The notes beneath the pieces were generated by a model. The model saw only the letters and a list, made by a program, of their open reading frames with translations. It was not told the origin of the DNA and did no database searches. The position numbers were made by a program, and so were the translations under genes. Shown piece after piece: positions 6,917 through 16,700 of a stretch of 39,989 bases of DNA (positions within the stretch are counted from its first letter, which is position 1; every line of letters starts with the position of its first letter). The stretch spans positions 1 to 39,989 of the forward strand of contig VBDX01000152.1 of NCBI GenBank assembly GCA_005881885.1, written 5' to 3'. Source of the stretch: Chloroflexota bacterium (GTDB lineage: Bacteria; Chloroflexota; Limnocylindria; P2-11E).

Positions 6917-8526
6917 TCGCCGATGTACTGCACGGCATCGCGCAGTCCGAGCTCCGGCACGCCCTTGAGCGACGAGCTCAACACGTCGATCTCCTGCGGG
7001 TACCAGAGGAAGAGATACGGCAGCGTCTCGGACGTGTACGCCTGAAGCTGCTTGTAGACGGCCTTTCGCGCCTCGAGGTCGCTGGCGCTCTGTCCCTGGA
7101 CGAGCAGGTCGTCGAGCTTGGGGTCCTGGTAACCGGGGATGTTGAACCCCTTGCCGGCGGCGCTCGAGTGGTAGTACGGGAAGACGTCGGGGTCGCTCGG
7201 GTAGGTCCACCAATTGACGGTCGCGGTGTACTCGCGGCGGACCACGTCCTTCTGGATGTACGCGTTCCACTCCATCGTGTTGAGGTCGACGATCACGCCG
7301 ACCTTCTTGAGGTCCTGCTGGATGAGCGCGTTCACGGGTTCGAGCACCCCGCGCTGGCCGACGTCCATCGTGAACTGGAAGGCCTTGCCGTCCTTCTGCA
7401 ACACCCCGTCGGCGCCGGGCTTCCAGCCCGCCTGAGCGAGAAGGTCCTTGGCCTTCTGCGGGTCGTACGGGTACTTGGACGCGAGCGACGGGTCGTAGTA
7501 CGCGGCAAGCGCCGGCGTGATCGGCGAGTTCGCGATCGAGCCATATCCGAGCTCGACGGACTTGATGATCGCCTGCCGGTCGATGGCCTGGACGAAGGCC
7601 TGCCGCACCTTCACATCGGTGAATCGCTGGTCGGTCTGGTTGAGCGCGAGCCAGTAGTACTGCACCAGCGGACGCGAGACGACCGCGAGGCCACTCGCGC
7701 TCTTCACGCGGTCAACCGCGGCCTTGTTGTCGAGGATCATGATCGAGATATCGCCCGAGAGCGCCTGCGCAATCTGGGTGTTCGGGTCGGGCACGACGGT
7801 GAAGACGACCTTGTCGAGATACGGCTTGGGGCCAAAGTAGTTCTCGTTGCGCACGAGCGACACGCTCTGCCCGGAGGTGTACTTCTCGACCTTGTACGGT
7901 CCCGTGCTTACGGGCACGCCCTTGTTGAAGGACGTCGTCTTGAGCGGGTCTGCCGACAGCACATGCTTTGGCAGGATGCCGGCGTTGTACGCCAGGAACG
8001 ACGCGAGCGCGGCGAACTTGCGTGAGAGATCGAAGCGGACCGTGTTTGGGTCGACGACGGTCACGCTCTTCACCGCCGCGTAGCTCGCTCGGTTCTGCGC
8101 GCCGAGGTCCGGCTTGAGCACGATGTCGTTGAACGTGAACGCCACGTCGTCGGCGGAGAATGCCTGGCCGTCGCTCCACTTGACGCCGCTGCGCAGCTTG
8201 AACGTCCAGCTGAGGCCGTCGGGTGCGATCGTCCAGCTCTCGGCGAGGTCGGGGGCGGGCGCGAGGTCCTTCCCCGGCTTCGTTATGCCCTCGAAGATCA
8301 CGCGGTTGATGAAGAGCGACTCGACGAACGCGTTCGGGCTCCACGGGTTGAGCGTGGGGTCGGCGGTAATCGGGACGGTCACCGTCCCTCCGGCGACCGG
8401 TCCGCTCTGCGCCGACGGAGCGGTCGACGCTCCGGGCTGGCTCGCCCCGGTGCACGCGGAAAGAACGAGCGTCGCCACCAGAACGAGCGCAAAAAGACGG
8501 AAGTACGTGCGTGCGAGATCAACCAT
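6895..8526 (-). CDS. Extracellular solute-binding protein, family 5 (peptide/nickel type), lipoprotein
   Basis: A 543-residue SBP_bac_5 protein. A signal peptide with lipobox LSAC (about residue 24) and a Ser/Ala/Gly/Pro linker anchor it outside the membrane. The body shows the family landmarks: DPTLNPW near the start, DLAESWTIAPDGLSWTFKLR, VKWSDGQAFSADDVAFTFN, STGPYKVEKYTSGQSVSLVRN, VRQAFVQAIDRQAI, and the closing region around FPYYHSS. The ligand is probably peptides or peptide-like compounds, but family 5 also binds nickel, sugars and opines. The ribosome site GGGGGAGG precedes ATG 8526. It heads the permease genes and lies 45 bases after the GH20 gene on the same strand, so the hexosaminidase may belong to the same transcript. 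Confidence 0.9.
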   Translation of the reverse strand: MVDLARTYFRLFALVLVATLVLSACTGASQPGASTAPSAQSGPVAGGTVTVPITADPTLNPWSPNAFVESLFINRVIFEGITKPGKDLAPAPDLAESWTIAPDGLSWTFKLRSGVKWSDGQAFSADDVAFTFNDIVLKPDLGAQNRASYAAVKSVTVVDPNTVRFDLSRKFAALASFLAYNAGILPKHVLSADPLKTTSFNKGVPVSTGPYKVEKYTSGQSVSLVRNENYFGPKPYLDKVVFTVVPDPNTQIAQALSGDISIMILDNKAAVDRVKSASGLAVVSRPLVQYYWLALNQTDQRFTDVKVRQAFVQAIDRQAIIKSVELGYGSIANSPITPALAAYYDPSLASKYPYDPQKAKDLLAQAGWKPGADGVLQKDGKAFQFTMDVGQRGVLEPVNALIQQDLKKVGVIVDLNTMEWNAYIQKDVVRREYTATVNWWTYPSDPDVFPYYHSSAAGKGFNIPGYQDPKLDDLLVQGQSASDLEARKAVYKQLQAYTSETLPYLFLWYPQEIDVLSSSLKGVPELGLRDAVQYIGEWWLAKK

Positions 8527-8571
8527 AGCGGACCTCCCCCGTTGCCAGCGGAGTCTATCGCCGTTGGGCTA

Positions 8572-10137
8572 CTAGTCCGGCGGGCGGAACCGCCCGCGGT
8601 AGTTCACATCGAGGATCGCAAGACGCTCGAGGTGCGTCTCGAGACGTGACTTGAAGCTCGCGAGATCGCGTGTCTCCGGCGGCGACCAAAGAACCTCCGC
8701 GAGCGCGACGAGTCGTGGCCAGGCCATGTATTCGACACGTTTGGGATCGGGCATGTACTCGGTCCAGATCTGACCCTGTGCACCGAGCACGTGCTTCGCG
8801 TCTTCGCCTTTCAACTCACTCGGCACGGGCTCGTACGCGTACACGTCCTCGAGCGAGTTGTGGCCGCCGATGCCCGGCGGCTCCGTCGGAAGCTCCGTCT
8901 GTGAATGGTCGAGATACGTGGGCTTCTGCGGCGCCATGACCACGTCGTGCCCCGCCTTGGCGGCGGCGACCCCGCCCTTTTCGCCGCGCCAGCTCATCAC
9001 CGTGGCGCCCGGGGCGAGACCGCCTTCGAGGATCTCGTCCCATCCGATGAGGCGGCGACCGCGCTTGGCCAGCCAGGAATCGAAATGCCGGATGAACCAG
9101 CTCTGGAGCTCATCCTCGTCCTTGAGGCCTTCCGACTTCATGCGCGCTTGCGCCGCGGGAGTCTGCCGCCACTCGGTCTTTGGGCATTCGTCGCCGCCGA
9201 CGTGGATGAACTTCGACGGAAAGAGCGCGAGCACCTCGTCGAAGACGTTCTCGAAGAAACGCAGCACGTTATCGCCAACACCCAGGACGTGATCGGTGAT
9301 GCCCCAGTACGTGAGTATCTCGATGGGCTTTCCGGTGTTGCCGAGCTCGGGATACGCCGCGATCGCGGCGACCGCGTGTCCGGGCATCTCGATCTCCGGG
9401 ACCACGGTGATGCCGCGATCGGCGGCGTACCGCACGACCTCCCGCACGTCGTCCTGCGTGTAGAAGCCCCCATGCGGCTTGCCCGCGAACTTCCGGAGCG
9501 CCGGATCCTTCGTTCGAGGCGCGGTCATCGAGTCCTTGCGCCAGGCGCCGACCTCGGTGAGCCTCGGGTACTTCTTGATCTCGATGCGCCAGCCCTGGTC
9601 CTCGGTGAGGTGCCAGTGGAAGACGTTGATCTTGTGCAACGCAAGGAGATCGAGATGCTTGAGCACGAACTCCTTCGGCATGAAGTGGCGACCGACATCC
9701 AGGTGACTTCCGCGCCAGCCGAATCGCGGACGATCCTCGATCTCGACGCACGGGATGGTCCACGCGACGCCGCTCTGCGGTGTGCGCCGGAAGATCGCCG
9801 GCGGGAGCAGCTGCCGCAGTGTCTGGCTGCCGTGCAGGATGCCCGCGGCGCGCGGCGCGCGGACGCTGACCTGTTCTGGCGTCACTGCGAGGCGATACCC
9901 CTCGTCGCCGAGCTGCGCGAGCGACGCGTCGATCGCGAGTGAGATAGGCGGGCCGCCCGCGGATCCGGTGGTCGCCAACGGGAGCCCTGTTGCGGGGCGG
10001 AGCTGGTCGCGGAGGAGCTCGGCCTGCGGTCGGAGCTCGTCGGGGGCGGTCACGTGGGTGACCCCGGTGAGGACGAACGCACCCGATCGCGAGGTCAGCG
10101 TCGCAGGGATCGGGATCAGCGCCGTGGGGGGCACCAC
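8572..10137 (-). CDS. Beta-N-acetylhexosaminidase, glycoside hydrolase family 20
   Basis: A 521-residue GH20 enzyme that releases terminal beta-GlcNAc/GalNAc. It has an N-terminal GH20b-type alpha/beta domain (about 1-130), then the catalytic TIM barrel starting at RFGWRGSHLDVGRHFMP. It contains HWHLTEDQGWRIEIKKYP, VPEIEMPGHA and HVGGDECPKTEW, where Asp316-Glu317 is the catalytic pair of the substrate-assisted mechanism. Late barrel motifs include RLIGWDEILEGGLAPGATVMSWRG and GAQGQIWTEYM. No signal peptide is visible, so a cytoplasmic enzyme is expected, fitting a role in trimming imported chitin or cell-wall fragments. The start is GTG 10137 (a second GTG follows directly) with no obvious ribosome site. 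It lies 20 bases after the beta-propeller lipoprotein gene and 45 before the solute-binding protein gene. Confidence 0.93.
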   Translation of the reverse strand: MVPPTALIPIPATLTSRSGAFVLTGVTHVTAPDELRPQAELLRDQLRPATGLPLATTGSAGGPPISLAIDASLAQLGDEGYRLAVTPEQVSVRAPRAAGILHGSQTLRQLLPPAIFRRTPQSGVAWTIPCVEIEDRPRFGWRGSHLDVGRHFMPKEFVLKHLDLLALHKINVFHWHLTEDQGWRIEIKKYPRLTEVGAWRKDSMTAPRTKDPALRKFAGKPHGGFYTQDDVREVVRYAADRGITVVPEIEMPGHAVAAIAAYPELGNTGKPIEILTYWGITDHVLGVGDNVLRFFENVFDEVLALFPSKFIHVGGDECPKTEWRQTPAAQARMKSEGLKDEDELQSWFIRHFDSWLAKRGRRLIGWDEILEGGLAPGATVMSWRGEKGGVAAAKAGHDVVMAPQKPTYLDHSQTELPTEPPGIGGHNSLEDVYAYEPVPSELKGEDAKHVLGAQGQIWTEYMPDPKRVEYMAWPRLVALAEVLWSPPETRDLASFKSRLETHLERLAILDVNYRGRFRPPD

Positions 10138-10157
10138 GGCATGCTAGCGAGGGCGGG

Positions 10158-11543
10158 CTACCGCGCGCTGTCGATGCGAACGATCGTCTGCCCGAACGCG
10201 GGGATCTTGAGCTCGCCGAGCCTGGCGCCGTCGCGCGTGCCGACGATCGCGATCTTCCCGCTCGCGTTGCTCACCGCGTAGAGCCGCTCGCCGTCAGGCG
10301 TGAGCGCGAGCGCGTCGAATTCGCCGTCGGTCTGCCACACCGCGCGCGATGAAAGGTCGGCCGTATCCATGACCGCGATCCCTTTGTACCCCGCGGCGTA
10401 GATCCGATCGCCGCTCGGCGACACGAGCGCGCCGCCGGTGATGTACCGCTTCGCCTCCGCGATCGGGAAGAAGAAGCGACCGATCGCCGCCCACGCACCC
10501 TGATCGGCTCGGCTCACCGTGATCGACTTTGTGCGACGGATCGTCATCTGCCGCGCGTCGATCTCATCGATCACGCCGAGCGCGGGATTGATCGCGTACA
10601 CCGTCGCGCCATCCGCTGCGACCGCGAGAGACCAGAGCAGGTACTTCTCGAAGTCGCCCGACCGCTGCTCGACCGGCAGCGCGACGGTAGCGGCGCGTCG
10701 CGAGACAAGGTCGAGCGCGAGGACGTACGGCGGCTTTCCGTTCCCGATGCACTGCGGTCCATCGGTCGACGTGCAGTTGGTCGTCGCGCTTCCGGCGTCG
10801 AGGCTGAACATCCAGCGCCCGTCCGGCGAGACGATCCCCGGCGTGCGGAAGCCGTTCTGAGTGAGACCCGCGCCCTCACTCGTGACCGCGGGCAAGAGGG
10901 TCGCTGACGGGACGTCGAACACGCGCAGTTTCGTCCCGCCCTCGCCGAATTGGTTCAGGTAGAGCGACCGGCCGTCCGGCGAGAACGCGGCGAACCCATA
11001 CGTGGACTGCCCCTTTACCTCGAACACGGCTTCCGTCGCGCCCGACGATGCACCGACCACGGCAAATTTCGTCAGCCAGTCGCCATCGATCTTGACCGGC
11101 GAGTTCGCAAGCGCGAGATGGTTTCCGTCGCGCGAGAGCGCGGTCAGGCCGCTGTCGGTCCAGATCGCGCGGTATGCGCCGTCGAGCGTGAACGAGCGAA
11201 GCTCGCGCGACGTGGCGACCTCGACAACATGCACGAGCGTCCGCGTCGCGCCGTCGACCAGTTCGGGCGCGTAGAGGGTCGCGCGATCGGACGAGAGCGA
11301 CCCATCCGCGAGCGTCCGCGTCGTCGCTCCGGTCCGCGCGTCGATGGCCAGGATGTTGGTCACACCTCCGGAGCCGACGGAGCGCAGATAGATGAGGTCG
11401 TTCGCGGCATTGGTCGGCCGCGGGGTCGCCGTCGGGTGCACGTCCGGCGCAAGGCTCGGCCGCGGGGCCGCGGCCTGCTCGCTACACGCGGCGAGCAAGA
11501 AAGCGAACGCCAGCACGAGGACACGCCTGGTCCGCACCTTCAT
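10158..11543 (-). CDS. Beta-propeller lipoprotein
   Basis: A 461-residue secreted lipoprotein with a basic N-terminus (MKVRTRRVL), a hydrophobic core and lipobox LLAAC, then a Pro/Ala/Thr linker (about 21-45). The rest is a run of repeating blade-like units with the pattern 'sPDGr.ly' or 'tPDGerLYa' (for example FSPDGRSLYLN, VSPDGRWMFSLD, VSPSGDRIYAAG, LTPDGERLYAV). These are typical of WD40-like or YVTN-type propellers of six or seven blades. It has no catalytic signature, and a binding or scaffold role at the cell surface is likely. The start ATG 11543 is clear. It shares its strand with the bactofilin-like gene 40 bases upstream and the GH20 gene 20 bases downstream. Confidence 0.8.
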   Translation of the reverse strand: MKVRTRRVLVLAFAFLLAACSEQAAAPRPSLAPDVHPTATPRPTNAANDLIYLRSVGSGGVTNILAIDARTGATTRTLADGSLSSDRATLYAPELVDGATRTLVHVVEVATSRELRSFTLDGAYRAIWTDSGLTALSRDGNHLALANSPVKIDGDWLTKFAVVGASSGATEAVFEVKGQSTYGFAAFSPDGRSLYLNQFGEGGTKLRVFDVPSATLLPAVTSEGAGLTQNGFRTPGIVSPDGRWMFSLDAGSATTNCTSTDGPQCIGNGKPPYVLALDLVSRRAATVALPVEQRSGDFEKYLLWSLAVAADGATVYAINPALGVIDEIDARQMTIRRTKSITVSRADQGAWAAIGRFFFPIAEAKRYITGGALVSPSGDRIYAAGYKGIAVMDTADLSSRAVWQTDGEFDALALTPDGERLYAVSNASGKIAIVGTRDGARLGELKIPAFGQTIVRIDSAR

Positions 11544-11583
11544 TGCTACGGATACAACCCCGCTCGGCGCGAGGTTCCCGAGC

Positions 11584-12729
11584 CTATGCCGCCGCGGGCT
11601 CGGGTTGTCGGCCGCCGGCGACGGCCATGGCGGTCGCGCCGAGGCCGAAGAGCACCGCGAGGAAGATGACGAGCGGTCCGAGGATCGGGACGAGGCCGAT
11701 GAGAAGCAGGACGATCAACCCCACGAGAAGAGCGAGCACGACATGGGACGGTCGGCCGGTGATGCGCATGATCGACGCACCAAGGCCGAGGGCCGCCACC
11801 GGAACGCTCACCGCGATCGCCGCGAAGTAGAAGGCGAGTGCGACGAGACCGAGCCACCAGCCGCCCACGATCGTGCCGAGGACAAAGATCACCACCGCGA
11901 GGATCGGCAGGCCGATGAGGACGAGGGCTCCGATGGCCAGAGTCATGAAGGGCGAGCGGACCAGTGCCTCTCCGGAGCGACGAGAGAACGACGGGAAGAA
12001 GAACACCAGGAAGAGCCCCAACACAAGAAGTCCGACGAGACCGCGCAGCCAGTCGATCGCGATCGCAGCGGGCCCCTGCACCGGTTGCACGGGCCCTGGT
12101 GGCGGCGTGCTCCGTGTGGTCGTCCCCCGCACCACGGCGCCGCTCGGGACCGATGCCTCGGTCGGACTCGTATAGCTCAGCGATCCGTCGATCGCCGCGC
12201 CGCTCGTGAGCGAGAGCGACTGCACCTGCGCGGTCACGTTGCCGCCGACGTGACCGTCGAGAGTCACGGCTCGCGACCCCGCCTGGACATTCCGGCCGAT
12301 CTGACCGCCGAGCGTCACGGTGTTCCCAGCCAGGACGGCATCACGGCCGACCTGGCCCTTCCCGCTGACCGTGATCTCGTTCCCCGCACCGAAGACGTCC
12401 CCGCCGACCTTGCCATCGATGAAGACCGTCGCTCCTGCCGCGCGCACGCTTCCGCCGACCTGGCCGCGGATCGTGATGAAGTTGGCAGCCGCGATCAGAT
12501 CGCCGGTCACGCTGCCGTCGACGCTGACGTTATTGCCGGCGGCGACGACGTCCCCGTGAACGGTCCCATTGATCGCGATGGTTGCGGCGAACGCATAGAG
12601 ATCGTCCTCGACCGTTTCGGTCGGGCCAATGATCACGTCGTTGCCCTGGCGGATATCGGCGGCCGCGGCCGGGGTCGCGGTGATCGTCAGGACCAAAGCG
12701 ACGAGTACAAAGACGCGGAGGACCCGCAT
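11584..12729 (-). CDS. Exported bactofilin-like polymer-forming protein with a membrane domain
   Basis: A 381-residue protein in three parts. A signal peptide (about 1-24, ending APAAAA-like at TPAAAADI) comes first. Then come about 160 residues of short beta-helix rungs with regular 'G.v.Gdv.aagn.v.v.G.v.Gdl.aa' repeats (HGDVVAAGNNVSVDGSVTG and so on), like the bactofilin/polymer-forming cytoskeletal fold. After a Pro/Thr linker there are about five hydrophobic spans (residues ~235-370). Classic bactofilins are cytoplasmic and lack a signal peptide, so here the beta-helix should face outward, anchored by the C-terminal membrane domain. Function is unknown; a surface scaffold or envelope-stress role is possible. 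The start ATG 12729 is chosen because the hydrophobic signal begins right there; longer frames upstream lie in the EamA gene. Confidence 0.8.
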   Translation of the reverse strand: MRVLRVFVLVALVLTITATPAAAADIRQGNDVIIGPTETVEDDLYAFAATIAINGTVHGDVVAAGNNVSVDGSVTGDLIAAANFITIRGQVGGSVRAAGATVFIDGKVGGDVFGAGNEITVSGKGQVGRDAVLAGNTVTLGGQIGRNVQAGSRAVTLDGHVGGNVTAQVQSLSLTSGAAIDGSLSYTSPTEASVPSGAVVRGTTTRSTPPPGPVQPVQGPAAIAIDWLRGLVGLLVLGLFLVFFFPSFSRRSGEALVRSPFMTLAIGALVLIGLPILAVVIFVLGTIVGGWWLGLVALAFYFAAIAVSVPVAALGLGASIMRITGRPSHVVLALLVGLIVLLLIGLVPILGPLVIFLAVLFGLGATAMAVAGGRQPEPAAA

Positions 12730-12767
12730 GTCGCACGGATAGTACGAGCGGCCGTGCAGGGCTGCGA

Positions 12768-13628
12768 CTAGCCCACCGCCAGCGCGATGATTCCCAGCAC
12801 CATCGCCGCTGCACCAATGCCGCGGCGCGTCGCGTGTCCTTCGGCGAGCACGCGAGCTCCGAGAAACGCGCCGACGAGGATCCCGATCTCGCGGGCCGGA
12901 GCGACGTACGAGACGGGGCTCGCGATGAGCGCCGTGAGCACCAGGATGTACGCAAGGCGACTCAGGATCCCCACGGCGAGCACCGCGCCGCGCCGGCGAG
13001 CCCACGTCTCGCGCAACTCGTCGCCGCGGCGCAGGGCGAGTGGCGCGAAGAGCAGCGACTGTCCGGTGACCGTCGCCCAGTCGTAGAAGAGCGGCGGGAT
13101 AAGCAGAGTCGAGACCGCGGTCTTATCCCAGAGTGTGTAGGTCCCGATCACTACGCCGGTCGCGAGGGCGAAACCGACGGCGGCTCCGGCGCCGCTTGCG
13201 CGCAGCGCGCGCGGATCCCCGGCGAGTACAAGCGCGCCGCCGACGATCGCGAGCGCACCGGCGATCGCTAGCGGTGTCGGACGTTCGCCGAAGATCGCCA
13301 TCGCGCCGATCGTCGCGAGCAGCGGGCCGCTCGCGCGCGCGATCGGATATACGAGCGAGAGATCGCCCGCGCGGTACCCCGCAGTGAGCGTGGCGAAGTA
13401 CAGGATCTGCAGGCACGCCGCGACCGCGACGAACACCAGCGCCGACCATCCGAGCGCAGGATGGGCGATGACCAGGATCAGGATCGCGAAAGGCGCGAAG
13501 ACGACCGCGCCGACGAGGTAGGCGAGCCAGAGAAGAGGCACGTCGGCCACGGCCCGCTTGGCGAGGAGATTCCACGTGGCGTGCAGGACCGCGGCGCCCA
13601 GCACGAGGACCAGCGCGAACAGGCTCAC
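12768..13628 (-). CDS. EamA/DMT-family transporter
   Basis: A 286-residue membrane protein with ten hydrophobic spans arranged as two five-span EamA repeats, the layout and length of the drug/metabolite transporter superfamily. The first repeat starts ALVLVLGAAVLHATWNLLAKRA and closes around VYPIARASGPLLATIGAMAIFGERPT; the second contains YVAPAREIGILVGAFLGARVLAEG, the matching end motif. DMT members export amino acids, metabolites or drugs, and the substrate here is not evident. The start GTG 13628 is assumed; no strong ribosome site is seen. It lies 76 bases after gltB on the same strand, with two hairpins between them, and 38 bases before the bactofilin-like gene. Confidence 0.85.
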   Translation of the reverse strand: MSLFALVLVLGAAVLHATWNLLAKRAVADVPLLWLAYLVGAVVFAPFAILILVIAHPALGWSALVFVAVAACLQILYFATLTAGYRAGDLSLVYPIARASGPLLATIGAMAIFGERPTPLAIAGALAIVGGALVLAGDPRALRASGAGAAVGFALATGVVIGTYTLWDKTAVSTLLIPPLFYDWATVTGQSLLFAPLALRRGDELRETWARRRGAVLAVGILSRLAYILVLTALIASPVSYVAPAREIGILVGAFLGARVLAEGHATRRGIGAAAMVLGIIALAVG

Positions 13629-13643
13629 GCCGCCGAGAGGCTA

Positions 13644-13699
13644 CTGCGGCCAGCGCGCAGCGCACTGGCCAAGCAGCAGACCGGAGGACCGTCAGGTCC
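13644..13699 (-). terminator. Two hairpins after gltB, possible terminator
   Basis: Right after the gltB stop is GGACC-GTCA-GGTCC (13686-13699). A larger stem follows at 13644-13676, with CTGC+GGCCAG pairing CTGGCC+GCAG across an 11-base loop and an AA bulge. Neither has a T-run after it, so intrinsic termination would be weak. They could instead protect the mRNA end or act with Rho. Confidence 0.4.
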
Positions 13700-13704
13700 G
13701 AGGA

Positions 13705-16700
13705 CTATTCGGTCGAGATGGTCTGGTCCGTGATCTCCGTGCCCGGTCGCACGACGCGGAAGTGTTTCGCCGGGTCGACGAGCAGCGTGCGCACACCGCA
13801 CGCGGCGTCAGGCTGATCGCTCTCGTCGAGCGCGTCGGCGTACGCGCCCAGAAGGTCGGCGAGCCCAGGAAGGTCCTCGTCGCGCGGCGGACGCATGAAG
13901 ACCTTGGCACCCTTCGCGAAACGATCGCGGAGCGTGGCCTCGTCGAGGCCACGATCGGGATCGTGACGCAGGTAGACGACGCCGCCGCTCATGCCCGAGC
14001 AGATCCAGCGCCCAGGATCGCCGAGCACCACCGCCTTGCCGCCGGTCATGTACTCGAACGCGAAACCGCGCAGGTCACCCCCGAACACGAGCTCGGCGCC
14101 CGAAAGCCGGATGGCGGCGCGTGCATCCGCCCCACCCTGAACGAGGAACCGTCCACGTTGAGCGCCGTACGCGAAGCATTTGCCGACTGATCCGTCCACG
14201 AACCGGCCCGCCGCGTTGCGCGCTTTGAGGATCGCCACCGCACCCCCGAGCGCCGTCTTGGCGGCACCGTCCTGCGCGCCGCCGCGCAGGACGAGGGCGA
14301 CGCCCTCGGTCGCGTACGCGGCGAATCCGTTGCCGGCGACCGATCCTTCGCGATAGATCGACGCCACGTCCGCCACCGCTGCGCCGGCGATCCGGAGTCG
14401 CGCGAGCTCGCCGGACGCGTCGGTCGCGACGAAGCGATCGTTCGCACGAAGGGCACGTTGGCCTTCGGCTTCCGCGACCGCGACCCCCGCGACGACTCGC
14501 ACGTCGCGCCGCCCAGGCGTCGTCCACTCGATCGGCTCGACGAGATACCCCAGATCGACGCGATCCAGCCCGCGGATCTGACGTAAGAGGTCGGTCCGTC
14601 CGACCAGGTCCACGGTCGCCCGAACGCCGAGCTGCGCCGCGATGCGCGCGAGCTCCTCGCGTAGCGCGGTGAAGAAGCGGCTGAGGTTGGTGACCGCGCT
14701 CTCGAACTCCCGTGGCTCGAAGCGCTTCACGCCGCGGTCGGTCGCCTCGGCCACCGATTCGAGCTGCGTCGCGATGCCGACATGACAGGTATCGAGCTGG
14801 CAGCCGCGGCAGATCGTGCAGCCGATCGCGACCATCGCGAGTGTCCCGAACCCGACACGGTCCGCGCCTAGGCAGAGCATCTTCGCCACATCGACCGCGC
14901 TCTTCATGCCTCCGTCGCACCAGAGCTCGACGACGTCGCGCAGCCCCGATGCGACCAGCGCGCGATGCGCCTGCGCGACGCCGATCTCGACCGGCAGCCC
15001 GGCCCGCCGCAGAGCATGCTGCCGCGCCGCGCCGGTCCCGCCGTCGTATCCGGAGAGCGTCACGATGTCCGCTCCCGACTTGGCGATGCCGACCGCGATA
15101 ACGCCGATGTCCGGCACCACCGGCACCTTCACCGACACCCGAGCGCGCGGGTTGACGGTCTTGAGCTCGTGAACGACCTGCGCGAGATCCTCGATCGAAT
15201 AGATGTCGTGATTGTTCGACGGCGAGATGAGATCCACGCCGGGCTGGGCGTTGCGCGCGAGCGCCACCTTCTTGGAGACCTTGCGCGCGGGAAGATGCCC
15301 GCCTTCGCCGGGCTTGGCGCCCTGGCCGATCTTGATCTCGAGGTAGTTCGAGGAGTTCGCGAGCAGCGCCGATACGCCGAAGCGTCCGCTCGCGATCTGC
15401 TGGCCGCGGTTGCGCGGATAGCGGCCGATGAGGTCCGGCAGCTCGCCGCCTTCGCCGTTCACGCAGAGGAGATCGAGGCGGGCCATGGCCTCCGCGTACG
15501 CGCGGTACGCGGTCTCACCCTGCGAGCCGAACGACATCGATGAGATGTAGAAGGGCCCAGCGTGCTCGCCCGCGCTGGTGTCGGCCGGGTATTCGGGATC
15601 GCCGTCGATCGGCCGGACAAAGTCGATGAGATGGCGCAATGAAACGGGATGCGTCGTCTCGAGCTCGCGCAAACGCTCCGCGTACGCGGAGTACGGCGCT
15701 TCGCCGTTCGCGACCGACAGGGCCGCCTTCCACGCTCGCGGCCATATCCGGAAGGCGGGCTCGAGCCGCGCATCTCTCCTCTCGCGGAGCATCGAGGCCC
15801 GCGTGAAGCCTTCCTCGGCGATGCGCTCCCAGCCCAGTCCCGCTTCATCGCTCGCGCAGAACGTTTCGATCCCCATGAAATGCGCCACGTCCGGCGCGAG
15901 CCCGACCGCCGAGACCTGCCGCCCGTAACCGCGCAGCTCGTGCACCCCCAGCGTCGAGGTCACCTTTTCGATGCCCTTGCGGAGAGCCTCGATGAGGTTC
16001 GCGAGCGCGTGCGGGTCGCCGGTCGTGATCGCGTACTCGAGCACCAGGTACGGGTTCACCGCATCCGCGCCGAGGGCGAGCGCGACCATGATGTCGTGCA
16101 GGTTGCGCAGGCTTCCCGCGGACACGATGAGCGCGCAGTCGCGGCGCAGCGAGCCGGCGCTGCCGGGTTGCGCGAGGAGCGCGCCGTGCGCCGCCGCGAT
16201 GACCAGGACCGGGTCGAGCCACGCGCGACCTTCCGCGATCACCGCGCGGTCCTGCACCACGACGAGGCGCGCGCCGCCGCGCACGGCGCGGGCTGCCTGG
16301 GCGCCGAGGCGAGCGAGCGCGTCGCGGGGATGCTCTTCCCAGTCGCGATCCGCTTCGAGCACGGCGGGGGCGCGACGGCCGTCCGCGGTGAAACGCGCGA
16401 TCACATCCTCCAGGAGCCAGGTTCCGCGCTCGCGCGCCAGCGCGCGGAAGTCATCGCTCGATATGCCTGTATCCGGCGAATGCCCGCCGAGCAGGATCGG
16501 CGTCGCGAGCTCGATCCACAGTCGGGGGGGCGAGCCCCCCCGGCTCCCCGGCGATGGGCGCGGCCCAAGCAGCACGCGCGTAGAGAAGTGCTCGATCTCG
16601 CGCTCCCGGTCGATCGCCGGATTCGTGACCACCGCGACTGTCTCGTGGAGATGGTCGGCGAGGTTCGCCCGCGGGGCGAGCGCCGCGAGCGGTCCGTCGT

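Noticed and set aside
11392-12771. Long plus-strand frame opposite the propeller lipoprotein and bactofilin-like genes
   Set aside because: It is Arg/Asp/Glu/His-rich with no domain pattern and lies antisense to two well-formed genes; high GC makes such frames common.
13629-13704. Separate small gene between gltB and the EamA gene
   Set aside because: Only two hairpins are visible; no start codon with a ribosome site and no protein-like frame.
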